Shown: positions 23,710 through 34,265 of the stretch, piece after piece
How the letters are laid out: every line of letters starts with the position of its first letter
Position numbering within the stretch: position 1 is the first letter of the stretch
Assembly: GCF_002078875.1 (NCBI RefSeq)
Contig: NC_034414.1
Location: forward strand, 10,838,225 to 10,902,224
Source: Numida meleagris
Taxonomy: Eukaryota > Chordata > Aves > Galliformes > Numididae
Direction of reading: 5' to 3'
DNA: 64,000 nucleotides
Program-made: the position numbers and the translations under genes
The notes under the pieces: generated by a model
The model's database searches: none
The model's input: only the letters and a program-made list of their open reading frames with translations
What the model was told of the DNA's origin: nothing

Positions 23710-24045
23710 CCGGTGTCGAGGGGGTTAATGTGACATTGCAAAAGGAGCTTTGCTGTTTGCTGTTTTGTTTGGCCAATAGCTGACACAAGCACATTTTGCC
23801 ACCTGGCTAATTTTGTGCTGCCAAGTTATTCATTCAGGCCAGTGGTGTGAAAAAGGAGACATTTAATAGTCAACAGAGCACTATATAGAGTAATAGTTTA
23901 TGATTTTCCATGACTACTTAGATGCTGTTCAAATTATTCTTGATTGAGCAAATTATTCTTTTTAAAAATCATCCCATTCATTTATTTACTAATGATTCTA
24001 TCCCCTCCCTCTCATGCACCGTTTTTTTTAATGGGTATGATCAGC
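23710..24045 (+). repeat. Duplicated segment, copy B
   Basis: Direct-orientation partner of copy A, offset about 1.46 kb. It lacks about 11 bases that copy A carries after CTGACAC. The shared upstream context (a GGGGTTAATG / GGGTTAAAG motif) and downstream context (CATCCCATTCATTTATTTAC, TTAATGGG) suggest the duplicated unit is at least about 300 bp. Blocks common to both copies, including TTTGGCCAATA, CACATTTTGCCACCTGG and TAATAGTCAA, are candidates for selected binding sites. It lies immediately upstream of the TATA-like site and CpG-rich island. Confidence 0.8.
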
Positions 24046-24202
24046 CGTTTCCCTGTTAGAGGGGACTGAGCCAAACGAAAGCTAAGAGCACACGATAGCT
24101 GAGATTACAACTTTGAAAGACTTTTCATCCCGGCATTAGGGTAAAGCAGAAATTCCTTTCTGAACACTTTAAGGAATGCTGCACAGAGGTTAAGGTGGGC
24201 TG

Positions 24203-24210
24203 TATAAAAA
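24203..24210 (+). promoter_or_regulatory. TATA-like box upstream of the CpG-rich island
   Basis: TATAAAAA lies about 120 bp before the CpG-rich block. A single TATA match is weak evidence in AT-rich DNA. It is listed because of its position. Confidence 0.2.
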
Positions 24211-24319
24211 CACCGAGAGCACTGACAGATGAAAAATGTAACACTCTTTCCTCAAAATTATTTTTCAACAAGTTAGGCTTCCTTGTTATTTTGTTTTGTT
24301 TGTTTTTAAGCTGGACAAG

Positions 24320-24490
24320 ATCTCCTCCGGCCCTCGCAGGGCTATGTCCCGCCGCTGCTGGCGACGTTCCCCTCAGCTTTCCCGCCAGAGGGGGCTGCAA
24401 GGCCGCGAGCTGGTAGACAGGGCCGGGCCCTGCGCAACCCCACGTGCTGGGTGTGTAGAGGCGGAGCAAGAGCGAGGTCCGGCCAGAAAA
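24320..24490. promoter_or_regulatory. Small CpG-rich island, candidate promoter, enhancer or insulator
   Basis: About 15 CpG dinucleotides in roughly 170 bp, strongly GC-rich in an AT-rich, CpG-poor window. It contains a canonical E-box CACGTG at 24441-24446, GC-box-like GGGCCGGGCCC and a near match to the CTCF core (CCGCCAGAGGGGGC at about 24381-24394, with the key C of the core replaced by G). Open frames cross it on both strands (minus 24125-24655, 176 residues; plus 24195-24499), as expected where stop codons are scarce. None resembles a known protein. It could be the promoter of an unannotated transcript or a CpG-rich regulatory element. No splice structure can be fixed from sequence alone. 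Confidence 0.5.
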
Positions 24491-24781
24491 GCACCTTAGG
24501 AGGACTCGGGGTAGCTGGGATGATAGCTGGGGATGCGTGTGTTTCCTAGGCAAGGGTAGATAGACCCTGTGGTGAGGAAGGCAGGCTGTGAGCCCTGCCC
24601 TGCCCTGGCCTGATGGGCACAAAGTGTTGCCACCCTGCAGTAAATGGCTCCTCATCCTCTGTCCGGCTATCTCCAGTTTTATTTTTGCTTTAGCTTCCTG
24701 ATCGAAAAGCCGTTAACTCTGCACTGATGGGGAATTCTTGGCAAGGTCACACAAGGTTAACGTTGAACAATTCCTCATACC
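24491..24781. other. GC-richer flank of the CpG-rich block
   Basis: Moderately GC-rich DNA (24500-24650) returning to AT-rich. Nothing recognised. Confidence 0.4.
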
Positions 24782-24801
24782 TAATAGGTAGCTACCTATT
24801 A
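24782..24801. other. Perfect 20-bp palindrome
   Basis: The half-site TAATAGGTAG at 24782-24791 is followed directly by its reverse complement, with no spacer and no mismatch. It could be a dimeric protein site or chance. Confidence 0.8.
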
Positions 24802-25545
24802 ATAGATTAATTATTTATCTTGTAAGGTACTGGTACAGGCTCTTGCATGCATACCAGAGACTGTGTTCCTGGCAGATTTATTTTGTACTTGTTTGCTTTT
24901 ATAAATACTTCCTAACGTGATAGAGAAAGAGATCCATTGCCTCTTGCAGCAAACACACTGGCACCGTCCGTAAGCTGGATTTGCAGACATTTTCTTACCT
25001 TTGCTAGACCAAAAGGAGGAGGGCCCATCAAGACATCTGACACTACAGATGCTAGTTTATTGAGTGAGAATGTCAGAAGATGCCAAAGCAACATTATGTT
25101 CACTTTTATGAGTTTATCTGATGCCACGTAGTTTAGAAAAACGCTGGTGTTAATATTGTTTGGCTTAATTGGTTTGATGCAGTGTAGCAACACCAGTGTG
25201 GTGAGATGTTTGTTATGTAGGTCTTTGTGTTGTTTCAAAGTCTTTATTATTATGACAGCAAAGTCTTGTTCATTAAAGTTTCACAATCCATTTTCATTAG
25301 GATGAAACTGATTCTGTAAATGAACAGTTGCTCTGAAAAATCAAACCCTTGCAGCTATCACAGGGGAGGTACAAAGTCTGTATTAATTATCAGGAATATG
25401 GTGTCGATCGAAGATGTTAATTGCCCTGATGGTTAGTTATTTGGGGAATTGCCATGCATTTCATGCAGGGATAATAAAAATGAATTTTTAAACAAAGAGA
25501 TCTTAAAATAATATATAATCTGTAGAGAATACCAACATCAAAGGC
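24802..25545. other. Unique non-coding DNA
   Basis: The minus-strand frame at 24912-25238 (108 residues) lacks any recognisable domain. Confidence 0.45.
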
Positions 25546-25860
25546 TTATCTCAAAGCTTTGAATTTTATCTTTGTGGTCCAAAATGTTAAAGATGAACTG
25601 AGCAATATTTCAGCTGGTTCAAGTTTGTGAGAGGAAAACAAAACAAGAGTTAATTAACTGTTATTACAAACCTTTTCAACTTTAATTTGACTTTCAAATA
25701 TTAGCATTTATCTATGAACTATGCTTCTGGGTTTGACAAATTAGCTTTCACAGAACAAGTTTAATTAGGCTTCATTGTGCTTTTATGTCACTTTGCACAG
25801 TTCCAGACAATGAATGGATTAACTTACTAAAAGTCATATATTTAAAAGAATTTGTTGAAT
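25546..25860. promoter_or_regulatory. Candidate conserved non-coding element
   Basis: Repeat-free block with a perfect palindrome AGTTAATTAACT (25648-25659), TTTAATTAGG near 25761 and several further TAAT/ATTA cores. It has no ORF. This is a homeodomain-site-rich texture typical of developmental enhancers. Conservation is untested. Confidence 0.28.
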
Positions 25861-28800
25861 GCTAAAAAGGTTGACAAAGTTGCAAAGCTTTACCAGCCTA
25901 ATGCGGAAAAGATGCATCCTGTTTAGCATGACAACACGCATTCTTTGCAGAGAACAGCTGGTGCTGACACGCACATCCCTGCCTGGCTGCTGCCAATACC
26001 CACAGGCTATTTCACCCCCGTACCACCCTGAGAAAGTGTTGGATGTATGTTTACTACCAAAGTCTAATACCTGTGAAAGGCAGGAAAGAGAGAGAGCTAC
26101 AGGTGCTCACCACATGAGTAGGTGTGCTTGTTCTGTAGCTGTAATGAAATTGTGTTTCTGTTTTATTTTTAGATTTATTTATTTATTTTTTTACCAGTGG
26201 CATTAGGGATGCTCCATATTTATTCCTGAGAGATCAAAAAGGAAATAAAAGTAAGCATGAGACTATGAAGCAATATAGCAAGCTGCTTTGACTCAACATA
26301 ATCCCAGGTGAGAGTGGTGAATTCTGTAGATAAGTATAAATAGATGCTGAAATTTGAGAAACATGTTGTTGTTCTCCCTTACAAAGAGGTATGTCTCTTT
26401 AGAACTTACTAAGTATGGATCCGGCACTGTAGTAGGTCCTGTGTACAGGACAGCCTAATTTTTGGCTGGGTATCGGACATTTTCTGATTGTCTCCAATTT
26501 CTTTCCTTAAATGTAGCAACACATGCTTCTCTGCCATATTGGGCATATTGAAGAGTTGACCTCTTCTGTCTAGACATGACATAGCTGGTGCTCAGCATAA
26601 TCAGGAAATCTTGAAGAGACCTGATAAGTGATTTTGTGGAAATTATGCTTAATAACAAAAAAATGGTGTCAGTTTGTGAATAGATAGAAAGAGGAACCTT
26701 GTATTTTTTGTAGGGAGCAGTGCAGTGTGCCTGGCCAATGAACACCATTCTGGATGCATGTAAAGAGGCAGAAAGAAATCCTTCTGGAAACAGTAGGCTT
26801 GCGCATCTTTACCCATTTCAAATCCCAGCCAGTGTAGTTTAGGCTAACATCAAGACTCTGCTAACTCATGGCTGGCTCACTGCCTGCAGGGTTGTTCCAG
26901 CAGCTGATACTGCACCAGGATCATCCAGACAGGCCATTTATTCTCCAAACGTATCCTGTATTCCATTGGCAAGAAAAACCTATGCCATATATGTTGATTT
27001 AGTGGCTCACTGCCAGTTAAGGATTTTCTCCATGCAGAAGGATTGCCTGGGGGCTTGCTGGTTTCCTGGCTGATAGCTGAGGATGTGTCTTTTTGCCTTT
27101 GGGGTGAGAATGCTGTTGCAGACCGTGGGTTAGCTGGGGAACTACACGGTGTGTGAAAGACAAGAAAGGCCATGTGTGAGAAAGCAATACAAAAAGGTTA
27201 GAAGAAAGACTAAGTAGGAAAGAAGAATGCTGGACAGAACCAATGGGAACAAGGAAAACTTTGTTAAGCAGCGTTGAGTAAACAAAAATATAGAGATATT
27301 ACTGGGTGGAGAAAAAGAAAATTGACCTCCGAAATACATTGTGCAGCAAAGATAGCAAACTGAAAACAGAGAAGCAGCAAACATCTGAGAAGACTTAGAC
27401 CCCACAATTACTGGTTCTCACTAGGTAGCCCAGATCAGTGTCTCTTAAAGGTACCTTTGCTCCAGTGACCATTTTGTAAATGGTCCTTTAAATCAGTAGT
27501 GTAGGAGTGTAAAATCAGAGAGTAGGAGCAGCTTTAGCACTATCATGCATTATAAATCTGCACCTTTTTCTCCCCTCTAGCTGGCACCAGGTACTCTGTT
27601 TTTCTGTAAGCCCATTATTTGGAATTTTCCTGTAATTTTGCACAGTTTTCTACAGATACATATGCAATAGGAGTCTAGGTGAAAACAACTGAGAAAGGAG
27701 TCGGAGGGAATACACAGTGTGCCTTTATAAACTCCCATTCCCCTTATCAGGATTTATGAATACTCAAGAAGAATGGGCCCAGAGTAAACACCTTTAACAC
27801 TATCTTACATTTTCTTAAAATTGTACTCAAAGAATACATAAAACATAAAAGCTTACTTGTATGGGAACTGGCTAGAAAATGGAAAAACAATTTATAGAAA
27901 ACTTCAAAATATTTGACATGGTTTTCTGTTTTATGAAGTTTAAAAAAGCAATGTTTGCAAAACACATTCACTATTTTAGAAATCGACGTTTTTTTCTTGC
28001 CTTTTTGTATTTTTCCTTGTTGGTACTGAATCAGTTTGAATCCATAATGTCTACATGTGCTTACTTCCAACTTTCCTTCTTTTTCTGCTCTCTTCTGCTT
28101 TATCTAAATTGGAAAAGTTACAATTAAAAAAAAAAATAGTCTCTTCTTTCCTAAGCCCAACAAATTAAAAATATTTCAGTTCCAGAATACAAATGTACGT
28201 GAAACTAAAAACCTTTGTTTACTAAAGAGCATTTCCCAGCATCTTTGACATATATCATCTTGGTCCAAAAACACCTTTCAGTACTCTGTTCAGTACTTAT
28301 CCTGACTGATTCCAAAGAGAGATTTCTGAATAAGAATAGTTTAAAATATTAAGTAAGAACTTCAAAATTTGGTATGCTTGCATTAAAGTCCCCAGTGTTG
28401 GAAAGATTTATACATTTACTTTAAATGTGTGCACTGTAAGTAGGTCCTTAGAAGTTGGTGGGACAAATCCGTAGTTGATATCGATTGCTATTCCTCAACG
28501 CATTTTAGCAAAGTGATAACATTTATGGTAGCTGAAGACTGATCCCACAGGGACTAAATGGTATTGTAAAGTTGCATATTTAAAAGCTTTTTCCAGACTT
28601 ACACCAAGTCCATTTCCTCTTTCTTCCCAGAACATTCAAGCAGCCCTTTATAGTGTTTCATTTCACTGCAGTGATGACAGGAGTTTCATTTCAGTGGTGG
28701 AAGAAAATCCTATACTTCTGTGGAAGACAAAATGTTGCAAACAAAAGGCAAGTGGTAAAGCAGACTTACATACCATGTTTTACTTATATATATATAATCT

Positions 28801-29525
28801 ATATACACATATACACACTTTCAAGATATGATTTGCCGCCTATACTAGTATGGAATTATCTCAATTACACCTTTGTTCTGTGAAGAGGTTTTACTCCCTT
28901 CTGCCATTTTTACTGCCATATCCAGTACTGTACATGGATTCTATGAAAATGTCACCAATGTGTTGATTTTGGTATGTTTTATTTTTCTTTCCTGTTGAAA
29001 GATGAAATCAAGTAGGATTTTTCTTCTTTGTTGTGACATCTGACAAAGGGCTTACAGGGCAATTTATACTCTCAATTTCTGCCTGTGCAGGCTCTTCTCT
29101 TTTTTCAAGTGTTAGGCTGATTTTAGAGTATGCTGATTAGAAACTGCTGTGTGAGACTTCCCTGTGTTTTCTCTTTGCACCTCCTTGTATGCAGTGCTAA
29201 CTGGATCTTTGCTGGTTTTTGGGCCATGCTCTTTATGGCTTATCTTTTAAATTTTTCTACTGGTTGTCCTCTGCATTCACAGAACAAATCAAAATTAATA
29301 TTTAGGCTGATTTTCATAGACTTATAAGCAGACCCATACATATTTTATGAGAGAAACTAAAAATTGTGAAGCTGTTTTTCCAAATGAGTTCTTTCAAAAC
29401 ATGAGACAAAAGTAAGAGTTGGTGTCAGGGGGAGCTATTGAGTCTTTTGAAAAAACAACAGCGACAACAAAAATCAACGCAGTCATCTGCATTAACAGAT
29501 ATACTAAAATCTGAACTTAGATTCT
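25861..29525. other. Unique non-coding DNA
   Basis: No gene, RNA or transposon recognised. ORFs of 76-115 residues near 25859, 26455, 26877, 27142, 27747 and 28653 have no family resemblance and biased composition. AT-rich simple sequence lies at 28778-28815. Confidence 0.5.
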
Positions 29526-29571
29526 TCCACAGTAGAAATTCTGACATTTTTCCACAGTAGAAATTCTGACA
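29526..29571. repeat. Short tandem duplication, 25-bp period
   Basis: TCCACAGTAGAAATTCTGAC occurs at 29526 and again at 29551. Confidence 0.9.
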
Positions 29572-30152
29572 GATGAACTTGGGGGCAACAGGCTTCAGCT
29601 GTGTGATACAGTTGGAAAAGGATCATCAGACTTAGCCAAATCATTTTGACATGGCAGTACTTCCATAGGCAGAACACAAATGCGAGGCTCAGGTTGTCTT
29701 TTACTGCTGATTCAGGGAGTATAATTATTTTCACACTTCTTTTCAGAAAACCTGCAAAATGATCTTGGGTAATTAGAAACAGTAGCCTTACTTGTAGACT
29801 CAGCAATATATAAACTCTATAGCTGCCTTCTTATCCAAAGCATGGTTCCCAGACCCCAGAAGACGTGGCCCAAGGCCAAAACCCCTAACCTACCCTTACT
29901 CAAGGGAGGAATTATGGTCTTTTGCTGAAGGAAGAATGTCTGCCTCTTGCTTCTGAGGTAGCAGCAACTCTGAGTGTGCTTAATTCTTGGGGGAACCCTC
30001 TCTTGAGTTGGTTTTCTGGAAATTGCTCCCACCAGCTTCAAACTCTAAGTTAAGTCATGTCCAGTTACCTTCAGCCAGAAACAGGTTTGATGTATGAAAA
30101 TGAGGATGAGAAAAATGAGGTAGAATAAAGTTCCTCAGATTTTAGGGGGAGG
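29572..30152. other. Unique non-coding DNA
   Basis: Nothing recognised. Minus-strand ORFs of 74-100 residues are unsupported. Confidence 0.45.
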
Positions 30153-30560
30153 ATGATGAATTATTCCCTCCCCTCTTGTGAAAATGTAAAGGATGAAAAT
30201 ATGTATTCTTTGGAGGTATCAAGAAACACATCACTGCAAGAACATCTTGAAGTACCTAATCTGTGGAAACAATCTGTCACTAGCAAACCATGCACTTTGC
30301 TCACCAGTTACCCATTGTTACTGCCGATTTTGCAGGTAGATTGTCACCCATTTGCTGAATTGTTCCATGCAATCTCTAAATCATTGCAGGCCATCTATTT
30401 GAAAAACGTTAGTGGAGAAAGCATAATGTGCTTTCATGGTAATGTAAAATGCATTAGAAATGAACTGTATGATGCTTACCTCTCAAATTACGGAAAAGAC
30501 AATGACAACCATATGTGCAAATGCAAATTATATATAAAAATATCACAGATGAATCCCTGA
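30153..30560 (+). other. Unassigned 135-codon open frame in AT-rich DNA
   Basis: A 408-base stop-free frame from ATG is unusual at this composition. The translation has scattered cysteines (for example CFHGNVKCIRN and MCKCKLYIK) but no domain I recognise. It has no signal peptide, no clear Kozak context and no repeat origin. The 3' part carries an octamer ATGCAAAT at 30521-30528 and TAAT cores, so it could equally be a conserved non-coding element with a fortuitous frame. Confidence 0.15.
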
Positions 30561-31260
30561 GCTGTAACACTTGTTGTTCATTTCTATAAATATTAACATA
30601 TCAGGATTTATTTTGACATACCACTAAGATAAGTGCTAGAACTGACAATAATAATGTATAATTTATGTCCTTCGTATTACCTTAACATCCCTATGCTTAC
30701 ATTATTGCATAAATTAATTTAATGTTTCCGACATACAGCAGATGATTCAAGCATTTGTTCTTTTGTCTTCTACTGGTTTCTGTTGCTGTTTTCCAAATTA
30801 CAGAATATTATTATACTCTAATGTTTATTTTATGGTACATACAATTCATAAAGTCACTTTAAAGTTCTGAAAGCTTTTATTTAGCACTCAGATAAACATG
30901 TGTTGTTATATGATGCGGAAGGATCATTAAAGCTTTTGTATATTAAATAACTTTATGCTTGTGATGCAAATTGACAATAGCTGAGAAGTGCAAAGCTCAG
31001 GATAAGTCAAATCTGCAGCCTGTGCTGTTAGGGTGCTTAGGGAGTGGTATGGCTGGTACGAGGGGGAAGTGGGAATCTCTCCCAGATGTATATAAAAATC
31101 TCCCAACTTTAGCAGAAAAACTGTTGGGATTTGTCGCTTGGAGCCACAGTCCTGTTTATTACTCAGTCCATATTATAAGCAGTTGTGTCACTGTGTGCAT
31201 TTTCATCTGGCCACCAAATGCAAAGTTATTATGTGCTTGTTCCATCCCGCTATAATTAGT
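30561..31260. promoter_or_regulatory. Candidate conserved non-coding segment
   Basis: AT-rich, repeat-free DNA with TAAATTAATTTAATG near 30710 and many ATTA cores, followed by a more balanced block 31100-31260 (TCATCTGGCCACCAAATGC, ATAATTAGTGGG). No coding support. Confidence 0.22.
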
Positions 31261-34050
31261 GGGATGTGGTTTTGTTTTGCACTTGAGGTAAGAATTCAAC
31301 TTTGTTTTTTTCGTACAAAAATCCCTCTTAAAAGGCAGAATAACCTCTCTGGACATGAAATTAGGAATGGGTTTCAAAGAGTTGATGGTTAAATCCCTTA
31401 ATTTCCTTGATTTAAGAGAAATGAAAAACAAGTTCCCTTTAAAAAAAAACACAGCGGCATCTGTATCATTTCTGTTGGAAATTTTTCAACAATGGATAAT
31501 CGGAGGCACTTTCAACATTCAGTAATTGTTTGTTAATAGCGACCACGCATCTCCACTGATTTTGGAGAATGCAGAGTACAAGAAAGCCAAGCTGTTCACA
31601 GCTACTCAGCCCAGGCCAGTAGCCTGCAGAACTCCTCGTGGTGAGGTCCCAGGTTGAACTTCCTTGACTCTCTCAGTGTCTCAGACAAGTGCTACCTGTA
31701 TCCTAGGGCTACTGGGAACACAGCACCACTGTTGGCTGTAACAGCTCTGGGTTGTGGAGGGCAGAACACACATAGCAAGAGTTTTTACTGGTAGATTGTC
31801 TGGACTGCTTCCCTTGGTTTTTAAGTCTTCCTGGTTACATAATCTCGTAGTTGTTGGTATTTAAAAAAATAAGTTAAAAAAGAAAAAAAAAAAAACATGG
31901 AGACTGGCTTTGCCCTATGTTTTGCACAAACACATGAAGAATTTATAAGCCAGGCTCACCTACTCAGTGTGGAATTCTTGTGTACTTGCCCCAAAATCCA
32001 AAACAGCTGTAAGCCTCACTTAGATCCAACTAGCTACTGCCATGATTAGTAAACTAATGACTGTACTTTATAATGAATAAAAACAATTCAGTACCAATAC
32101 TAACCATCAGTTCATATGTCACATTAGGTCATTAGGTTACTTGTGCTTGTTTATTGCTTTTGTTTGAATATTAAATAACTGGAGCTAAGGTTAAGATAAT
32201 ATATCAGCGGTTTGGAAGAGTCACATACATGAATATTGTAATAAACCCAAAGAAAATACTACATACAGTGGAAAGACTTGGATGCTTGACATTTCATTGC
32301 AACAACCAATCTGTAGGGACCTGGGCTTTGTAGCAGAATCTATAACCCTGGATTATGAGTACACCGACTGATCTTTTCTGGATAGTGATTGAGAAAATTT
32401 AGTCAAGAAAATCTTCAAAATGGTTTTCATTTGTGCAGAGCTACAAGACACCAAAAGAATACCAAGGAACGGGATACGTTTGCTGTGCTGAGAGACTACT
32501 GATAAAGCAACCTCTGATGTAAATTTGCAGAGTCCCTCTGCTGCTGCTGAATATGCATCCTCTTTGGAGGTGCTGGCTCTGCCACTGCTCATGGTGGCTG
32601 ACACTGAGCGAAGTGGCCTGTTGGAATTTAGTTGCTACCCGTGCATTTCAGACCAAACTGAAAATTGGGCATTCTCATAGGATGCCAGGAATTACAATTT
32701 CACACTACCCTGGTATTAGAAGTTGAACTTAAATGGCGGATTTTTAAGATGGTTTAATTTAAGTCCCAAGGAAAAAGAAAAACAAACACTTTTAAAAGGC
32801 AGTGTTTCATGCTTGTTAGAAACAGCTATATCAAGAAGCAATAGAAAACAGTCTTTCAAATTAAAACAAAATTTTACTTTCAGTATTTTAACACTGATTT
32901 ATTGTTTCCCCCTTGCTAAATGCTTGAGATCTTGAAGCTTCATCTTATCCGTGTAAGTTTCACTTCTTTACTGGAGTCCAGTCTTGGCAGTGACAGAAAA
33001 TATAATGTTTCTACTCTTTTGATTTACTTTGATGCAAATGAATCCCTAACTTTGTTTTTTTTCTTCCTTACTAAGAGGAATAGTGCCATGCTTTGTTATT
33101 TTTTTTTCTATTGTGAATTAAGGGCAGGAGAGTTATTAAAAAATTAAGAAACTGCCTTGCATAAACCACAGTAGAGCAACATCTTCAGAATTTTACTGAT
33201 TAAGAGGCACAGGGGAGGCAATTGTACTGTGTAGCGTGCAACTGCCAAGCTGCCCTCTGCCCAGAGGGGAATACTTCTTAAAGGTGCAGTAGGAGCAGCA
33301 GTCCTATCTGATACCTGGTATGGCAGCAGAAACTACTTCCCACAGAGATAGACTCCAGTTTGAAACATGACTACAGACAGGAGGCAACAATGCTTACAAA
33401 AAAGCAAACAAGCAAAACGGGTAAGGAAGTGTAGAGGGTAGAAAAGCAACTTCAGCAGTATATCAGAAGTAGCACGCTGAAGAAGTCCTTCAGAATGAGC
33501 AGCTGGGCAGCAACCATAACTAGGTGGGGGAGCTGCAGCTGATGCCAATTAATAGTAGTGGTGTCAGCTGCAAAACAGAGCAGAGACCAGAAGTTTGGTG
33601 GAGAGCAGGTTCCACACCTGAATTGGCTGGAGGAAGGCGGCAGAGGAACAGTTTAACTTTTTAAGCTTACAGTAAGAACAGGAAAGAAAGGCAGGAGGTG
33701 TGAAGGTATTGTAAATAGGCTTCTGTAGAAAGGAAAAGTGTGAGGTGGTTGAAGGTAGTTGAGAAAAGAACAAAGCTGAAAGAAAGGAAGCTTTGCTATG
33801 ATGGAGTACATATATTTGCTGCTTCTTCAACTGACAGAATTACTAGCTGAGGCAGTAAAAGCTGTTGTGTGAGATATGTAAAGGAGTATATTAAGGAGAG
33901 CCTTACTTCCAACTGCAGGACACTGGGAACAGTATTGGAGTGACCAGGTAACTTTTTCTAGATTGTTGGTTTTTGTTAGTTGGTTGTGGCTGTACTCTCA
34001 GAGAGTATCCCCCCCCACCCTGCTTTGAATTGGCAAACCACTGTTGAGCT
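31261..34050. other. Unique non-coding DNA
   Basis: Poly-purine A-rich tract 31865-31895. CCAGGTTGAACTTCC near 31650 is a poor B-box-like match and not called. ORFs of 62-97 residues are unsupported. A purine-rich stretch 33340-33830 has no recognised origin. Confidence 0.45.
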
Positions 34051-34054
34051 GAAA

Positions 34055-34265
34055 CTAAAACTATGTCTATGCTTGCAAGTCAGCAACGGTAGAGCTCTAA
34101 AACTGTAACACCACTGAAATGCCCCCAGCATGGGCACAGCTGTACTGGCAAAACTAATTCCCAAGAGAGAAATTAGCTATGCTGGCAAAAGCTTCATTTT
34201 GCCAGTAAAACCACATCTATGCTAGGGCCACTTGCCAGCACAGCTGTGTTGTTTGCAAATCCCAT
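34055..34265. repeat. Possible ancient MITE-like DNA transposon relic
   Basis: Contains repeated and inverted copies of a TGGCAAAA / TTTTGCCA motif. TACTGGCAAAACTAATTC is followed by ATGCTGGCAAAAG, then TTTTGCCAGTAAAA, then GCCAGCACAGCTGTG mirroring CACAGCTGTACTGGC. A perfect 9-bp stem pairs 34182-34190 with 34197-34205. Internal symmetry and wording such as 'GTCTATGCT' at both ends resemble reptile and avian MITE-type repeats. Assignment to a named family is not secure. Confidence 0.35.

Noticed and set aside
24381..24394. CTCF binding site
   Set aside because: Near match only. A strongly conserved core C is replaced by G, so it is mentioned but not called as a site.
24125..24655. 176-codon minus-strand ORF over the CpG-rich block
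   Set aside because: Stops are rare in GC-rich DNA and the + strand is also open here. The peptide is proline/leucine-rich with no domain.
31640..31670. B-box-like CCAGGTTGAACTTCC
   Set aside because: Mismatches in the invariant positions and no tRNA-like head upstream.
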